Source of the DNA: Porticoccus sp.
GTDB taxonomy: Bacteria; Pseudomonadota; Gammaproteobacteria; Pseudomonadales; Porticoccaceae
Length of the DNA: 6,913 nt
NCBI GenBank assembly: GCA_011049795.1
Contig: DRHD01000212.1
Span: forward strand, 1-6,913
Direction of reading: 5' to 3'
Part shown: positions 1-5,779 of the stretch, in pieces
How the letters are laid out: the number at the start of each line of letters is the position of its first letter
How positions within the stretch are numbered: position 1 is the stretch's first letter
The notes under the pieces: generated by a model
The model's database searches: none
What the model was told of the DNA's origin: nothing
The model's input: the letters and a program-made list of their open reading frames with translations, nothing else
Translations under genes and position numbers: made by a program

Positions 1-648
1 CCTGAGGCGTCAACTTGCTTGAAATCCGCCGCTATCTCTAAAGAGTATATAGAACTGATGGATGGAGCATTAACATTTGAAAGCACAAAAGATATCGGCT
101 CGACCTTTACTTTTACTATACCGATCAACATAGAAGAATTAACCGAAGGAAAAATCAATATCCACCCTGAAGCTGCTGATCTCCCCATTCTTATTGTCGA
201 GGATAATAAGGTCAATCAATTGATTATGGGGAAAATACTGGAGCAACTGGGTTACTCATACGAGGTTGCCAATCATGGAGAAGAAGCCATTGATTTATTA
301 GAAGACAAACCTATATCAGTTATATTGATGGATTTGCAAATGCCGGTAATGGATGGCTTTTCTTGCACCAAAGCAATTCGAAACCGTACTGATGCATTAC
401 ACGACATTCCCATTATTGCTGTGACTGCCAACCTGATGGACACTGATGTAGAACACTGTATTGAAGCCGGCATGAATGAGTTTATTGAGAAGCCCGTAAA
501 GGTCGATCAATTAGAAAGCCTACTGTCACTTTATATTTGTCGATCAACTACGGCCACAAGAAATCTAACTGCCCCAGTTTCCTTTCAACAAACCCAGAAG
601 AAGCATGGCTCTACTCCTCAAAATGTGGGAGCTAAAAACATCTATTGA
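1..648 (+). CDS. Hybrid sensor histidine kinase/response regulator, C-terminal part (5' end outside window)
   Basis: The frame is open from base 1, so the gene begins upstream; 215 codons are present. Residues about 12-42 (counted from base 1) are the end of a histidine-kinase ATPase domain: an AISKEYIELMDG stretch, then a GSTFTFTIP strand. Residues about 61-180 are a complete receiver domain with the acidic pair E67/D68 (IVEDN), phospho-acceptor D111 (LMDLQMPVMDG, codon 331-333), T142 (VTAN) and K164 (EKP). A polar tail of about 35 residues follows, with no Hpt domain. By family knowledge this is a phosphorelay protein that passes phosphate from a kinase core to an aspartate; input signal and output partner lie outside the window. 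Oddity: the glycine-rich G2 box (GxGLGL) expected just before AIS is absent; the frame reads TCLKSAAIS there. The gene may be damaged, the window may start at a junction, or the box may be divergent. The receiver call is firm; intactness is not. Confidence 0.88.
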   Translation, partial: PEASTCLKSAAISKEYIELMDGALTFESTKDIGSTFTFTIPINIEELTEGKINIHPEAADLPILIVEDNKVNQLIMGKILEQLGYSYEVANHGEEAIDLLEDKPISVILMDLQMPVMDGFSCTKAIRNRTDALHDIPIIAVTANLMDTDVEHCIEAGMNEFIEKPVKVDQLESLLSLYICRSTTATRNLTAPVSFQQTQKKHGSTPQNVGAKNIY

Positions 649-755
649 AAAAATCAAATGGCGGCTTTGGGTCATAACAGGGCTTAATCAGTACTTTCCT
701 TAGTGTCTATATAGGGCGAAAACCAGCTGTTGCCGGTTTCAGAAATAATTCTGAT

Positions 756-774
756 GAGTATGAGTATCATTGTG
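756..774 (+). promoter_or_regulatory. Weak Fur-box-like sequence
   Basis: The 11-base core TGAGTATCATT at 761-771 matches 9 of 11 positions of the Fur-box core TGATAATCATT. Over the full 19-base consensus I count about 13 matches. In pseudomonads fumC is known to be iron-repressed through Fur, so a site upstream of this fumC unit would make sense. It lies about 255 bases before the first gene, however, and the score is within reach of chance in AT-rich DNA. Confidence 0.18.
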
Positions 775-933
775 AGACAGGTTCTTCCACTACCCATGTA
801 ACCATTTCGTCCTCGTATCGATAAAAATCGGCTACTGCTCAGGAATGCGACATACACATATATCGATGGGGTCCTAACAATACTATTTTAAGAACAATAT
901 CTATTAAGGAGGCGTCTCTATAAGCACACAAAG

Positions 934-1026
934 ATGACTGAAATGTTCTTTGCATATCGACAAAAAGACACCATACTTCTTTTTGTGTTAGTCGGCGAAT
1001 CCTATATAAATGATAGAGGGAGCTAA
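934..1026 (+). CDS. Possible 30-residue small ORF upstream of the RHH-like gene
   Basis: An ATG at 934 opens 30 codons ending in TAA at 1024-1026, two bases before the ATG of the next gene. Such close spacing would allow translational coupling. The peptide has a hydrophobic centre (TILLFVLVG) flanked by charged residues. Upstream AAGGAGG (906-912) is a strong Shine-Dalgarno match but sits 21 bases from this ATG, too far for normal use, and no ATG, GTG or TTG lies at the right distance. I recognise no family. It could be a leader peptide, the tail of a decayed gene, or chance. Confidence 0.15.
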   Translation: MTEMFFAYRQKDTILLFVLVGESYINDRGS

Positions 1027-1028
1027 AC

Positions 1029-1217
1029 ATGGGTGGTGTGAAAGTAGAGCATACGTTCGATCTCAACGAAGACCATATTGCGTGGTTAAAGGGAATGACC
1101 GATAAATTTTCTATCGAAGATGAAGGTAAAGCGATGAGAATTGTTCTGGATTACGTTATGGAAGAGGCGGCACTTGAGACGGTCTTTGAAGTGATTCGCT
1201 GTAACCACTGCGACTAA
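1029..1217 (+). CDS. Small ribbon-helix-helix-like protein with C-terminal CxxC
   Basis: This 62-residue protein starts at ATG 1029, after GAGGGAG at 1016-1022 (six-base spacing). Its layout fits a ribbon-helix-helix fold: a strand (KVEHTFDL, residues 5-12), helix A (EDHIAWLKGMTDKF, 14-27), a turn, and helix B (EGKAMRIVLDYVMEEA, 32-47), where CopG-type repressors have their SRSEALR-like helix. The tail is IRCNHCD: C58 and C61, with H60 between them, could bind a metal or act as a redox pair. I recall similar short, uncharacterised proteobacterial proteins ending in IRCxxC, but know of no established function. The gap to fumC is only 23 bases, so the two are probably co-transcribed. A DNA-binding, iron- or redox-sensing role is inference. 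The gene is probably real: good ribosome site, protein-like composition and operon position. Confidence 0.75.
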   Translation: MGGVKVEHTFDLNEDHIAWLKGMTDKFSIEDEGKAMRIVLDYVMEEAALETVFEVIRCNHCD

Positions 1218-1240
1218 TATCCCGGTCATAGAGACACAAG

Positions 1241-2617
1241 ATGAAAACCCGTACCGAATGCGACAGCATGGGAGAGCTTGAAGTCTCTTTTGATGCTTTG
1301 TATTGCGCCCAAACACAGCGTGCTGTCAACAATTTTCCTGTCAGTGGTCAACGCATGCCAAGTGCATTTATTCGCGCATTGTTATTGGCCAAATCTGCTG
1401 CTGCAAAAGCAAACTCTGAACTCGAGCAGATTTCCCCGGAGGTCAGTGAAGCTATCTGTGATGCCGTCCAACAATTATTAAATTCAGAAGACATGATGCA
1501 GCATTTCCCGGTGGATGTTTTTCAAACCGGTTCAGGCACCAGTTCAAATATGAATGCCAATGAGGTACTAGCGACGTTGGCCACTAGCATTCTAAATAAA
1601 CCTGTTAGTCCAAATGATCACATCAACTACGGCCAAAGTAGTAACGATATAATACCAAGCTGTATTCACATTAGTGCAGCCATTGAATTAGAAGAACACT
1701 TAATTCCGGCTTTGGCGCACCTGAGCAAGACTATCAAAGACAAAGCCACCAGTGTGGACCAGTATATTAAAACGGGTCGTACCCACTTAATGGATGCTAT
1801 GCCGGTACGCTTAAGCCAATGTTTGTTGAGTTGGGCTGATCAAATTGATGAAAACATTGCGTCTCTAGCAAGACTACAACCGAGTGTCCAAAGATTGGCC
1901 CAAGGTGGAACAGCCGTTGGTACTGGTATTAATGCCCACCCTGAGTTTGCCGCGCAATTCAATAAACAGCTCAGCATACTGACCGGCATTGAATTTTTAC
2001 CCGCGAACAATTTCTTTTCCCATATTGGCACTCAGGATGTTGCGGTTTCTTTATCTGGCCAATTAAAAACGATCGCCGTCTCTATTATGAAAATCGCCAA
2101 CGACTTACGCTGGATGAACTCCGGCCCCTTAGCTGGCCTGGGAGAGATTGAACTCGAAGCCCTTCAGCCTGGCTCATCCATCATGCCTGGCAAAGTGAAT
2201 CCTGTGATTCCAGAAGCAGCGGCTATGGTTGCTGCACAGGTGATCGGCAACGATACGGCTATTACCATTGGCGGGCAATCAGGTAATTTTGAACTGAATG
2301 TTATGCTGCCGCTCATTGCTCACAATTTGCTAAGTAGCATTGCACTGCTTGGTAATGTAACGCGCTTGTTAGCAGACAAAGCAATAAGCAGTTTTACTGT
2401 AAACGATTCTAAACTACGAGAGTCTTTGGCAAGAAATCCAATTTTGGTCACCGCGCTCAATCCCATTATTGGGTATATGAAAGCAGCTGAAATTGCCAAG
2501 CAGGCCTATAAAGAAGGCCGTGCCATCATCGATGTGGCTGAAGAGCAGACGCAATTATCGCGGACTGAGCTGGAAAAACTACTTGATCCCGCCAAACTCA
2601 CATACGGTGGCTTATAG
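1241..2617 (+). CDS. fumC: Class II fumarate hydratase (fumarase C)
   Basis: Catalyses reversible hydration of fumarate to L-malate in the TCA cycle, in the cytoplasm, as a homotetramer without an iron-sulfur cluster (family knowledge). The 458 residues match the usual length of about 460. Visible signatures are the N-terminal DSMGELEV (8-15), GSGTSSNMN with T100, GQSSND with S133-N135, GRTHLMDAMP with catalytic-base H182, and the superfamily signature GSSIMPGKVNP (311-321) with loop serine S312 and K318. NPVIPEA after the signature resembles pseudomonad FumC1 rather than E. coli FumC, which has NPTQCEA. The first ATG fits because homologues start a few residues before DSMG; its ribosome site is weak (GAGA at 1231-1234), suggesting coupling with the small upstream gene 23 bases away. 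Class II enzymes resist oxidation and are often induced under iron limitation or superoxide; the weak Fur-like site upstream hints at this without proving it. Confidence 0.97.
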   Translation: MKTRTECDSMGELEVSFDALYCAQTQRAVNNFPVSGQRMPSAFIRALLLAKSAAAKANSELEQISPEVSEAICDAVQQLLNSEDMMQHFPVDVFQTGSGTSSNMNANEVLATLATSILNKPVSPNDHINYGQSSNDIIPSCIHISAAIELEEHLIPALAHLSKTIKDKATSVDQYIKTGRTHLMDAMPVRLSQCLLSWADQIDENIASLARLQPSVQRLAQGGTAVGTGINAHPEFAAQFNKQLSILTGIEFLPANNFFSHIGTQDVAVSLSGQLKTIAVSIMKIANDLRWMNSGPLAGLGEIELEALQPGSSIMPGKVNPVIPEAAAMVAAQVIGNDTAITIGGQSGNFELNVMLPLIAHNLLSSIALLGNVTRLLADKAISSFTVNDSKLRESLARNPILVTALNPIIGYMKAAEIAKQAYKEGRAIIDVAEEQTQLSRTELEKLLDPAKLTYGGL

Positions 2618-2629
2618 ATTCTATTTCCG

Positions 2630-2709
2630 AAAAACCCCTTTTGCACATTACCAATCACCGCCGTCGGTAATCCCCGTGTAAAGCGATTATCAAATGTCAG
2701 TTTTCCATA
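2630..2709 (-). pseudogene. selO: Remnant of the 5' end of selO (YdiU, protein adenylyltransferase)
   Basis: Read on the minus strand from 2703 the frame gives KLTFDNRFTRGLP (through 2665), then a stretch with IGNVQK. This closely resembles the N-terminus of many proteobacterial SelO proteins, which I recall as LTFDNRFxRELPxDPxxxN. An ATG lies at 2708-2706, but one base is missing from the following A run (ATGGAAAACTG), so the start is out of frame and meets TGA at once. Resemblance fades after about 2640, and the rest of the protein (normally near 480-500 residues) is missing, because fumC's 3' end begins here. SelO transfers AMP to protein hydroxyl groups and affects redox regulation. This looks like a deletion plus a frameshift. 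The match rests on memory of the family, over about a dozen residues. Confidence 0.5.
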
Positions 2710-2762
2710 GCCTTGCGCTTGAGTGAGGAGCTCATCGTGAAATATTCGCTTCGACAGTAAAG

Positions 2763-3083
2763 TTAATCTTGCCCAATCACATCATCAACCCAACTTAACG
2801 CCGCAACAACAGTCGGAAAACCGATGGTACTTGTCAGCAAAAGAATCGCGTGTTGAATTTCTTCCTTATTGGCACCTGCGTCCATCGCTCTTCTTACATG
2901 ACTGTGCACCGCGCCTTCAGAACGTATACTCGCTGCCGCTGCGAGTTGAATCAACTGGGCACTCTTCTCATCTATTGGGCCTGCTTGTTTGGCCGCCTTA
3001 CCAAGTTCCTCAACCGCTTTGGCAATTTGCTGATGTTGTTGGCAAACACTTTGGAATGTTTTCGGTAGCTCTTTATGTGCCAT
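2763..3083 (-). CDS. Carboxymuconolactone decarboxylase-family (AhpD-fold) protein lacking CxxC
   Basis: The 106-residue protein starts at ATG 3083, chosen because AAGGAGA (3099-3093) precedes it by nine bases; the frame stays open further upstream to another ATG near 3314, but that extension has no ribosome site and does not look like this family. The all-helical AhpD-fold core is residues 37-100: EKSAQLIQLAAAASIRSEGAVHSHVRRAMDAGA is the central helix pair, followed by KEEIQHAILLLTSTIGFPTVVAALSWVDD. H62 aligns with the conserved histidine of the AhpD motif, but the two cysteine positions are S55 and A58. AhpD-type peroxidase chemistry is therefore unlikely; E56, H60 and H62 could form another active site. 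The length suits single-domain CMD proteins. The substrate is unknown. The gene lies 331 bases downstream of the SagB-like gene on the same strand. Confidence 0.88.
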   Translation of the reverse strand: MAHKELPKTFQSVCQQHQQIAKAVEELGKAAKQAGPIDEKSAQLIQLAAAASIRSEGAVHSHVRRAMDAGANKEEIQHAILLLTSTIGFPTVVAALSWVDDVIGQD

Positions 3084-3151
3084 GACGGTTGTTCTCCTTA
3101 AAATTAATGAGCATTTAATAAAGTACAGTGAACGCAGCCTCGGGTTCACGG

Positions 3152-3190
3152 GTGCTAATTGTCTATTAAATCTGTTTGAACCGTTAGCAC
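3152..3190. repeat. Perfect 7-base inverted repeat upstream of the CMD-like gene
   Basis: GTGCTAA at 3152-3158 is mirrored by TTAGCAC at 3184-3190, with 25 bases between. The arms start 32 bases apart, close to three helical turns, so both half-sites would face the same side of the DNA. The site lies about 70-110 bases before the CMD start, where an operator could sit. Match length is modest, so chance is possible. Confidence 0.25.
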
Positions 3191-3264
3191 TATTGTCAGG
3201 TATTTTAAATTGCACGCGCTTGATGATCCGCAAGAACAACATGGTTAATTGGAGACTTAGAGTC

Positions 3265-3318
3265 ATGACTGAATCAGCCGGCACACAAATCAAAGAGAAG
3301 CCTGAACAGGACATTTAA
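3265..3318 (+). CDS. Possible 17-residue ORF with ribosome site
   Basis: GGAG at 3251-3254 precedes ATG 3265 by ten bases, and the frame runs 17 codons to TAA 3316-3318: MTESAGTQIKEKPEQDI. The sequence is hydrophilic and lysine/glutamate-rich, like the disordered N-terminus of a larger protein, but nothing recognisable follows the stop in that frame. It may be the 5' stub of a deleted gene, a very short peptide, or chance. It has no Cys/Ser/Thr-rich core that would suggest a substrate for the neighbouring SagB-type enzyme. Confidence 0.18.
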   Translation: MTESAGTQIKEKPEQDI

Positions 3319-3376
3319 TTGGGTCATGGAAGTTAACAATAAATCCATCAGATCTTAATAGCACTTACTTTAAGCC

Positions 3377-3404
3377 CGTCATTTCTACAAAGGCAGGAAT
3401 GACG
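3377..3404. repeat. Short dispersed hairpin repeat of the GTCATTCCTGC type
   Basis: The arms CGTCATTTCT (3377-3386) and AGGAATGACG (3395-3404) pair over ten positions, with one U-G wobble when read as plus-strand RNA, around the loop ACAAAGGC. The sequence resembles the widespread proteobacterial repeat GTCATTCCxGCxxxxGCxGGAATGAC, found singly or in clusters between genes. It sits 10 bases past the SagB-like stop codon and could protect or end that transcript, but no T run follows on the minus strand, so it is not a classic intrinsic terminator. Confidence 0.6.
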
Positions 3405-3414
3405 ATGAGAAAAA

Positions 3415-5064
3415 CTAGGATTTTAAAGCATCTAAATGTTCATAAGCGGTATGAGTTTGTAAGCGTGAGTCTTCAAGTGGGCCACCCACAGTAAAATGAT
3501 AGAGACTTTGCCAGGACTGATCTGTAATACCCAACACTTGGTGCATGACATCATCAAAAAAACAACCGATGCCAGTACTACGCATACCGGCAGCTTCTGC
3601 TTCTAAATAAAGTACTTGCCCGATAAGGCCAGTTTCCCAGAATAAACGCGGATAAAAATAGGCGCCTTTGTTTTTTATATCATCGAATCTTGCCAACATG
3701 CCAAGGGAAAATACGCCATCGGCGGCAATATCCTGATGGCAACTGATTACTTTAGCCTCGTGTTTAACATCCTGTGGTGCCAGTAAGTAAAAACGTAGTT
3801 TATCAAAACTCCCTTGTGGTTTTTGCCATAGAAAATCCGGGTTAATCGATTGCTTCAAAGACGCTTCATGGGATTCATGTCGAACCAAGACATAAAGACC
3901 TGGCTCTAACTCCCTGACTCTATGGATAAAAAGAAATAATGAAACATTGGGACTCCAGGGCAAGCATTCAAACGGGAATGATTCTTGATGTTGAAGGCGT
4001 TGCAGAATACCGAAAAATTGGCTCCTATCCATACCTGTTTCACCATCCATTGCCACTGCACTACGCCGTTGACGAATAATTTGAAACGCTGTCTCATTAC
4101 ACTTGGGTAAAACACCGGCGTTAGGTGCTAACGTTGAATGTCTAGCTAAGTTTTTAGTGGACTGGACTTGCATTTTTTTTGCGGCTGACGAAACCCCATC
4201 TATGATTGGCCACTCATGATGACTATCGCTAAGTTGGTTGGCCTCCCCGATCAGAGTGACACGCTGGAATTCCTCAAGCGTTTTCGCAGCGACCTTGTCA
4301 TTTTCGACCCCATCCTTCCTGTTGTTGGGATAAACAACGACAAGGCAGTCCACATGTTCCGCCTCAATACCTGTTTGATATTCAATGCCCAACAAAATAC
4401 TGATGTCTTTATCCGTAAAGCTATCGATCAATTTCACACACCAGCCCAGGCTGGCAGCTGCAATGGTTATTGCGCCAAGCGCATGTCCAACGTCATGGTG
4501 GCAATATCGGTAGGCCCGCTCCCCGTACTTCCATGCCTCCCGCCAGTAAATGGAACTTAAACCAATGAAGAACCCGTTCTCAGGAATTTGACATGCTAAC
4601 TCTTTCCATAAATCCGCTCCAAAGAGCCGCCGCGACTCGAGGGTATGGTAGTAGGAATTATAGTGGTAGAGGCCGGTTTTAATGCTCGATGAAGCTTGCT
4701 GCCCAATGATGAGATAACTTTCTGTGGGATGTAAATTACCACTAGAAGGATTCACTCGTAACGACCAAGCATTACCATCCGGTATTTTTTTCCAGGCCGA
4801 CAGCGCCATGCAGTAATAAAACAGTTGGCTTATGGTTGGATAGGTGACAGGGCTCGGATCAATTGGACTAGCAAATAAATTCCGAAAAAGCGGACCTTGC
4901 TTGTTATCGCCATACTCAAGGGCGATGCAGGGCGCACCTTCATAGCACCTAAAGGGATTGGGTTGATTCGCCCAATCTAAATATCCTAGTGAACGAGCAT
5001 AGTGGCCCAGGTGATGTTTGGTGCTTTCATGATAATTCAATACAGTATCAATAGCGGAAGTCAT
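3415..5064 (-). CDS. Tandem-domain SagB/ThcOx-type nitroreductase-fold dehydrogenase
   Basis: The 549-residue protein carries two flavin nitroreductase-like domains. Domain 1 (about 75-250) has the SagB hallmarks: YPTISQLFYY (75-84), RVNPSSGNLHPTE (103-115), GLYHYNSYYHTLE (131-143) and YGERAYRYCHHDVGHALGAI (180-199). After a polar linker (about 250-322), domain 2 (323-535) repeats the plan: IIRQRRSA (329-336), GLYVLV (389-394), SCHQDIAADGVFSLGMLARF (441-460) and YPRLFWETGLIGQ (471-483), with GMRSTGIGCFFDD (493-505). SagB/ThcOx relatives use FMN to oxidise azolines to azoles on ribosomal peptides, but many proteobacterial tandem forms stand alone with unknown substrates. No YcaO, peptide precursor or transporter is present. 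No signal peptide is seen. ATG 5064 has a poor ribosome site (nearest AGGA about 17 bases away), but upstream sequence offers nothing better, and 109 bases separate it from the MBL gene. Confidence 0.9.
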   Translation of the reverse strand: MTSAIDTVLNYHESTKHHLGHYARSLGYLDWANQPNPFRCYEGAPCIALEYGDNKQGPLFRNLFASPIDPSPVTYPTISQLFYYCMALSAWKKIPDGNAWSLRVNPSSGNLHPTESYLIIGQQASSSIKTGLYHYNSYYHTLESRRLFGADLWKELACQIPENGFFIGLSSIYWREAWKYGERAYRYCHHDVGHALGAITIAAASLGWCVKLIDSFTDKDISILLGIEYQTGIEAEHVDCLVVVYPNNRKDGVENDKVAAKTLEEFQRVTLIGEANQLSDSHHEWPIIDGVSSAAKKMQVQSTKNLARHSTLAPNAGVLPKCNETAFQIIRQRRSAVAMDGETGMDRSQFFGILQRLQHQESFPFECLPWSPNVSLFLFIHRVRELEPGLYVLVRHESHEASLKQSINPDFLWQKPQGSFDKLRFYLLAPQDVKHEAKVISCHQDIAADGVFSLGMLARFDDIKNKGAYFYPRLFWETGLIGQVLYLEAEAAGMRSTGIGCFFDDVMHQVLGITDQSWQSLYHFTVGGPLEDSRLQTHTAYEHLDALKS

Positions 5065-5173
5065 AATTGAATTTCAAATGTCCTAAACGGCATATTGGCA
5101 TCTCAGCGATAAGAGCAAATATTTTAGCTACAATAGCTTCAAATTACGCCCAAGATTAACCCAAGTCGAGTGC

Positions 5174-5773
5174 TCAACATGAATCCACTAATCGTTGCAG
5201 TGCTTCGTGGCCATGGTTGAATACCGGCCACCCATCACCGGGAAGGACTGTTTTAATGCTGGGCATAGCGGCTAATTCAGACACTGAGTTAATCGCAGCG
5301 GTTTTATCGCTGAGTTTAGCGTCAGGTAATAAACACAATTCACCACCGCGATGACAACGAATTAAATCACCCGTTATCAATGTATCGTTATTCAATAGCA
5401 GCGCTAATTCGCCTGGTGTTTTAGATCCGTTTAACGCATAAACAATAAGCCCCGGTACAATCTCGTCGCCATGCCTTAACCAATTCTCACAGCGTATGGG
5501 GAAAAGCGATTGTTCCCATTGAGGGCCATAAATGTCAGCGCCAGTTTTTTTCGCAATTTGTTCTGCGCTACGAGTATGATCACTGTTAGTTATTACAATA
5601 AACTTGGCACCACCGAGTTGCTGTAAATGTTGCTTATCATGATCTGATAAGGGTAAGGGATCAATCAACACATTACCTCCCTCTCTTACCCAAAGCACAC
5701 TGTTAAAATCCAGGTTTCTTTGTTCGTCAAATTCAGACCAGCAAAATAAATCATCTCGATGCAATGCTTTCAT
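5174..5773 (-). CDS. MBL-fold protein with degenerate metal-binding site
   Basis: The 199-residue start at ATG 5773 (MKALHRDDLFCWSEF) is preferred because AGGA (5783-5780) lies six bases upstream. The frame continues 26 codons to ATG 5851, but that start has no ribosome site. The fold order of a metallo-beta-lactamase is clear: an N-terminal strand pair (NSVLWVREGGNVLIDPL, 24-40), the metal loop (61-66), SKTPGELALLL (117-127), LITGDLI (132-138) and VLPGDGWPVF (176-185). The HxHxDH motif reads ITNSDH, so the first two histidines are I61 and N63; the GHTPG histidine is K118 and the last histidine is D180. D65, H66 and D136 remain. Ordinary two-zinc hydrolysis therefore looks unlikely, though I recall homologues sharing NSDH, TPGELALLL and GDGWPVF, which suggests a conserved subfamily rather than decay. 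The substrate is unknown. It is divergent from the glyoxalase II-like gene. Confidence 0.85.
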   Translation of the reverse strand: MKALHRDDLFCWSEFDEQRNLDFNSVLWVREGGNVLIDPLPLSDHDKQHLQQLGGAKFIVITNSDHTRSAEQIAKKTGADIYGPQWEQSLFPIRCENWLRHGDEIVPGLIVYALNGSKTPGELALLLNNDTLITGDLIRCHRGGELCLLPDAKLSDKTAAINSVSELAAMPSIKTVLPGDGWPVFNHGHEALQRLVDSC

Positions 5774-5779
5774 TGATTT

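Larger units (their letters stand above)
649..1028. other. 380-base intergenic gap without a convincing gene
   Basis: No ORF here has both a recognisable product and a well-placed ribosome site. The plus-strand frame is fairly open between scattered stops, and a 30-codon ORF (934-1026) ends two bases before the next gene. A strong Shine-Dalgarno-like AAGGAGG lies at 906-912, but the nearest ATG is 21 bases further on. A direct repeat TGAGTATGAGTA at 755-766 leads into a weak Fur-box-like sequence. The gap may carry the promoter for the 1029-2617 gene pair, or be the decayed remains of a lost gene. I see no tRNA, no strong terminator and no insertion-sequence ends. Confidence 0.6.
3084..3414. 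other. 331-base intergenic gap between CMD-like and SagB-like genes
   Basis: This stretch lies upstream of the CMD-like gene and downstream of the SagB-like gene, both on the minus strand. It is AT-rich and holds the CMD ribosome site (3093-3099), a 7-base inverted repeat (3152-3190), a 17-codon plus-strand ORF with a ribosome site (3265-3318) and a hairpin repeat next to the SagB stop (3377-3404). I see no larger gene. Its length suggests the CMD-like gene has its own promoter here, but I could not pick out a convincing -35/-10 pair. Confidence 0.6.

Noticed and set aside
983..1010. Promoter-like pair TTGTGT, 16 bases, TATAAA before the RHH-like gene
   Set aside because: Transcription would begin near 1017, inside the Shine-Dalgarno sequence (1016-1022), leaving a leader too short for that site to be used.
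839..1066. 75-codon minus-strand ORF across the 649-1028 gap
   Set aside because: No ribosome site and no family resemblance, and it overlaps the start of the RHH-like gene on the opposite strand.
2648..2671. ATTACC..GGTAAT hairpin after fumC as a terminator
   Set aside because: The stem is six pairs with a 12-base loop and no T run; it also lies inside the apparent selO remnant, so it is probably incidental.
3084..3314. N-terminal extension of the CMD-like gene to an ATG near 3314
   Set aside because: The extra 77 residues have no family resemblance and no ribosome site, while ATG 3083 has AAGGAGA at good spacing and gives a normal-length protein.
4216..4560. 114-codon plus-strand ORF
   Set aside because: It lies wholly antisense to the SagB-like coding sequence, whose conserved motifs fall in the same bases; it has no recognisable domain.
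3265..5064. RiPP biosynthetic cluster built around the SagB-like gene
   Set aside because: No YcaO, lanthipeptide or radical-SAM enzyme, protease or exporter is present, and the 17-residue ORF has no modifiable core.
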